Source of the DNA: Candidatus Tepidiaquacellales bacterium OLB5
GTDB taxonomy: Bacteria; Bacteroidota; Ignavibacteria; Tepidaquicellales; OLB5
Assembly (NCBI GenBank): GCA_001567545.1
Contig: LLZO01000024.1
Location: forward strand, 1-32,124
Length of the DNA: 32,124 nt
Reading direction: 5' to 3'
The notes beneath the pieces are model-generated. The model was given only the letters and a program-made list of their open reading frames with translations, was not told the DNA's origin and made no database searches. Both the position numbers and the translations under genes were made by a program. Shown in pieces: positions 29,929 to 32,124 of the stretch. Positions within the stretch are counted from its first letter, which is position 1. Every line of letters starts with the position of its first letter.

Positions 29929-32124
29929 TTTACCTTTACCATATCAAATAATGTAATTACGTCTTTTTTTTTTGGTTGCATCACTGCAGTACTGGGCGCC
30001 ATCTGTGTATGATATTTCATTCAGTTCAATTCCTACACCAAACCTATCAAGCTTTATACACCTGTACGGGACCGTCATTAATCCTCCAAACGGGTCTAAA
30101 ACAACCTCTCCAGGACTGCTATACCGGATTATTAGCCTGTCAACAATATCGAACTGCAGTGGACATAAATGCTTTTCAAGCCCCTTTACAGCTTGGTTTG
30201 CATTCAGTGTGTGCATTCTGGTGACATCATCCCACACAAATGGACTGTTAGACACCACAGGAACCGCCATAAACGTCCGTGGAAGCTTTTTAAGAGCCTC
30301 CAGCGAATGACAAATCCCTACATGTTCCTCAAAATCATAGATATTTGAAGTGCTGAACTCTTTCCAGCCTTTGCTTATTTGTGAAAGCGTGTACTTCATT
30401 ATTTCATCCTGTGATAGCAGCCTGTTACCCCCCGAGCGCCAGTATGAATGCGCATCAAGCTGCCATCTTTCCACAGGATAATCCTCTTTTTTTTTAGTCA
30501 CAGGCTCATCAGCATAACCGTTTGTCATATCTGTTGGCGGCTTCCTGAATATCAGAATATATTCCGGTAAACCCACACCCATCTTGGTACCGTCCTTGCA
30601 CTGTTCCGACCAACCAAGCCTATAAGTTTGGTTATTTTCCTGAACTACATCTGTAGTTACTGTAATTTTACCCATCAGGTGAAAACCGTGTTTTTCAAAA
30701 TGTGCTACTGTCTTACCGGAGAAGTCTGAAAGTGATGTAAAGCCAACTCCATTCTGGTATGAATAACGGATCCTGTCTTTAACATGTACAGCGCAAATCC
30801 TACCCGGCTTTAAAACTCTGAGCATTTGCGGAGTTGTAAAATCCATCTGGTTAAAGAATGCCTCATCGCCATCATTATGCCCGAAATCATGATATGACTC
30901 ACAATACTCATACTGGTCACTGAATGGAATAGAAGTCACCTGCAGGTGAACACTATCATCCGGCCATGAGGAAAGCTCTATGACATTATCGTTATTTATG
31001 CAGTGGTAAAAATCCGTTTTAACTTCTTGCCGTTCAACTCCCATGGAACGCTTGAGATCAGCTTTTATATTAATTGCACTCAAACCGTATTTTTTTACAA
31101 TAGCAGTCATCTGGCGCTGCTGTTCTTCATAATCATTCCATTTCCTAAGCAATGCTCTTTTTATTTCACGTTCTGCATCTGTATGAATGATATCGATTGT
31201 TACTTTCCGGCTGTTACTGTAGGTCCTTACAACCCTGTGAATAGCCTGAATGAATTCTTCAAACTTATATGTAATACCTGTAAAAATTTCCCAGTCACAA
31301 TGATACTGCCAGTTAGAGCCATAACCTGCTATTTCAGGCTTTGTTGATATATACTGAAATTTACCTGCTGCGAAATCCATTAAATGCTGTTCGCGCTCCT
31401 CCATCTTTTGGGTACCCCAAACAGATTTAACATCCGGTATGGCTTTCTGGATGGCTTTTCTTTCCTCTTCCAGATGATGCCATATAGCGCAATGCTTATC
31501 CGGCTGCTTGCTTAACAAATCGAGTACCTTATCAACCCGGACTATTATGCTCTCACGCTTTTCTTTGGCAGCTTCCTGCAGGCTTGCTGAACCATCCCTG
31601 ATGAGTTTGGTTTGACCGTCCCTATCAGATATTACATCCCTTTCCTTTAAAACCACCTCATGCCAGTTTACCTGCATTTCAGGTACTTCATAGCCTTTAT
31701 CGGAATAACCCAGATCACTGGGTTTAGTAATAAACACAGCCCAGCTTGATACCCACAGCCAAAACTCCTGAACCTTATGCGGATACAACGTGAGGTCTCC
31801 AGCCTTAGTAGAGTTACGCTGAAAGAAACGAGTTAAAGCCTGACCACGGTCCATAATACCCAGGAAGTGAGCATAGTTAAGAAGCTCTGTAAAATCATTT
31901 GGAGACGGTGTGGCCGTGAATATATCCCTAAAGGGAATTACAGTGAATTCATTCATCATGTAATTTGTTACTACAGTATCCAGATTACGGATACAGCTGA
32001 ACTCATCACCACCGAAATAACCTATTTCCTTTGGATTGAACTTTGCAGTTTTAATCTGTTCATAATTACTGATGAACAGGCTGCTTTTATCCTTCAGATA
32101 GAGTTTCATCATTTCATCATGGCT
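29925..32124 (-). CDS. SNF2-type helicase + DNA methylase fusion, partial (N-terminus outside window), C-terminus frameshifted at A10
   Basis: Truncated by the window's right edge. The visible helicase half has a motif II-like GDEFS, motif III IFTATPSPNDFTEL, LGIMDRGQALTRFFQR, GYGSNWQYHCDWEIFTG and motif VI-like FIQAIHRVVRT. The methylase half has TSIPFSDQYEYCESYHDFGH, FTTPQMLRVLKPGR, RLGWSEQCKDGTKMGVG and SAM motif VVLDPFGGLMTVPYRC. This is a known phage DNA-modification fusion type. The open frame ends KKKRRNYII at 29944 after an A10 run (plus 29964-29973); with A9 it ends KKKDVITLFDMVKVK, a TLFD ending as in many methylases, stopping on the next gene's ATG. An A9 run at 30487-30495 is read intact. 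Confidence 0.9.

Noticed and set aside
1-32124. tRNA genes, rRNA, CRISPR arrays, insertion sequences
   Set aside because: No cloverleaf, regularly spaced repeats or transposase seen on either strand.

Overview
The window looks like most of a temperate siphovirus (a prophage or its free genome) of a Bacteroidota/Ignavibacteriota-type host. It is AT-rich. Three intergenic promoters match the Bacteroidota pattern TTG-N20/21-TAnnTTTG. Few genes carry a strong Shine-Dalgarno sequence, and the exported proteins have short leaders ending in S/A-Q. The taxonomic call is an inference. The left end starts just before an integrase. The right end cuts through a helicase-methyltransferase gene, so the element continues past the window, and I found no att repeats.

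Layout: 0.1-3.5 kb, plus strand: tyrosine integrase, four small unknown genes, and a NYN-domain gene behind its own promoter and a leader RNA that ends in a terminator. 3.5-6.4 kb, minus: lysis cassette (CHAP endolysin, two overlapping spanin-like genes, holin-like membrane proteins). 6.4-11.7 kb, minus: tail fibre/tip genes, interrupted at 9.37-10.16 kb by two plus-strand cargo genes, one a lipoprotein. 11.7-18.7 kb, minus: tape measure, tail completion protein, tail chaperone pair with a -1 frameshift site, major tail protein, tail terminator, connector. 18.8-24.7 kb, minus: HK97-type capsid, protease, portal, large and small terminase. 24.7-26.4 kb: ParB-like/DNA methyltransferase fusion and a 60-residue ORF. 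26.5-32.1 kb, mostly minus: nucleotidyltransferase, DUF1643, ASCH-like and PD-(D/E)XK-like genes, and a SNF2 helicase-DNA methylase.

Two observations stand out. (1) An ungapped 48-nt element, GUAGCCGGUAG-N8-[stem]-CAAGUA-[stem]-UG-N6-GCAAGGG, occurs twice on the minus strand. Its stem differs between the copies but pairs in both. Each copy runs straight into an intrinsic terminator, and a gene starts about 15-22 nt after the U-tract: portal (first gene of the head-tail-lysis operon) and the methyltransferase (first gene of the MTase-TerS-TerL operon). Each unit has a consensus promoter. This resembles a promoter/leader/terminator late-gene switch, such as lambda pR'-tR' or HK022 put, built on an RNA I do not recognise. 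(2) Five genes are broken by six frameshifts in runs of 7 or 10 A/T, each repaired by removing one base, and a sixth gene is broken at an A6 run that needs one more base. The rejoined products carry missing catalytic motifs or proper C-termini. This is either homopolymer error in the sequence or real slippage decoding. A separate T7 run in the tail chaperone gene is a genuine-looking T-TTT-TTT programmed -1 site.

Other oddities: the capsid and tail-tube proteins both start with a 38-residue hydrophobic leader before an internal Met39, several virion-module proteins carry signal peptides, and a chitin-binding-like module sits inside the head-tail connector.
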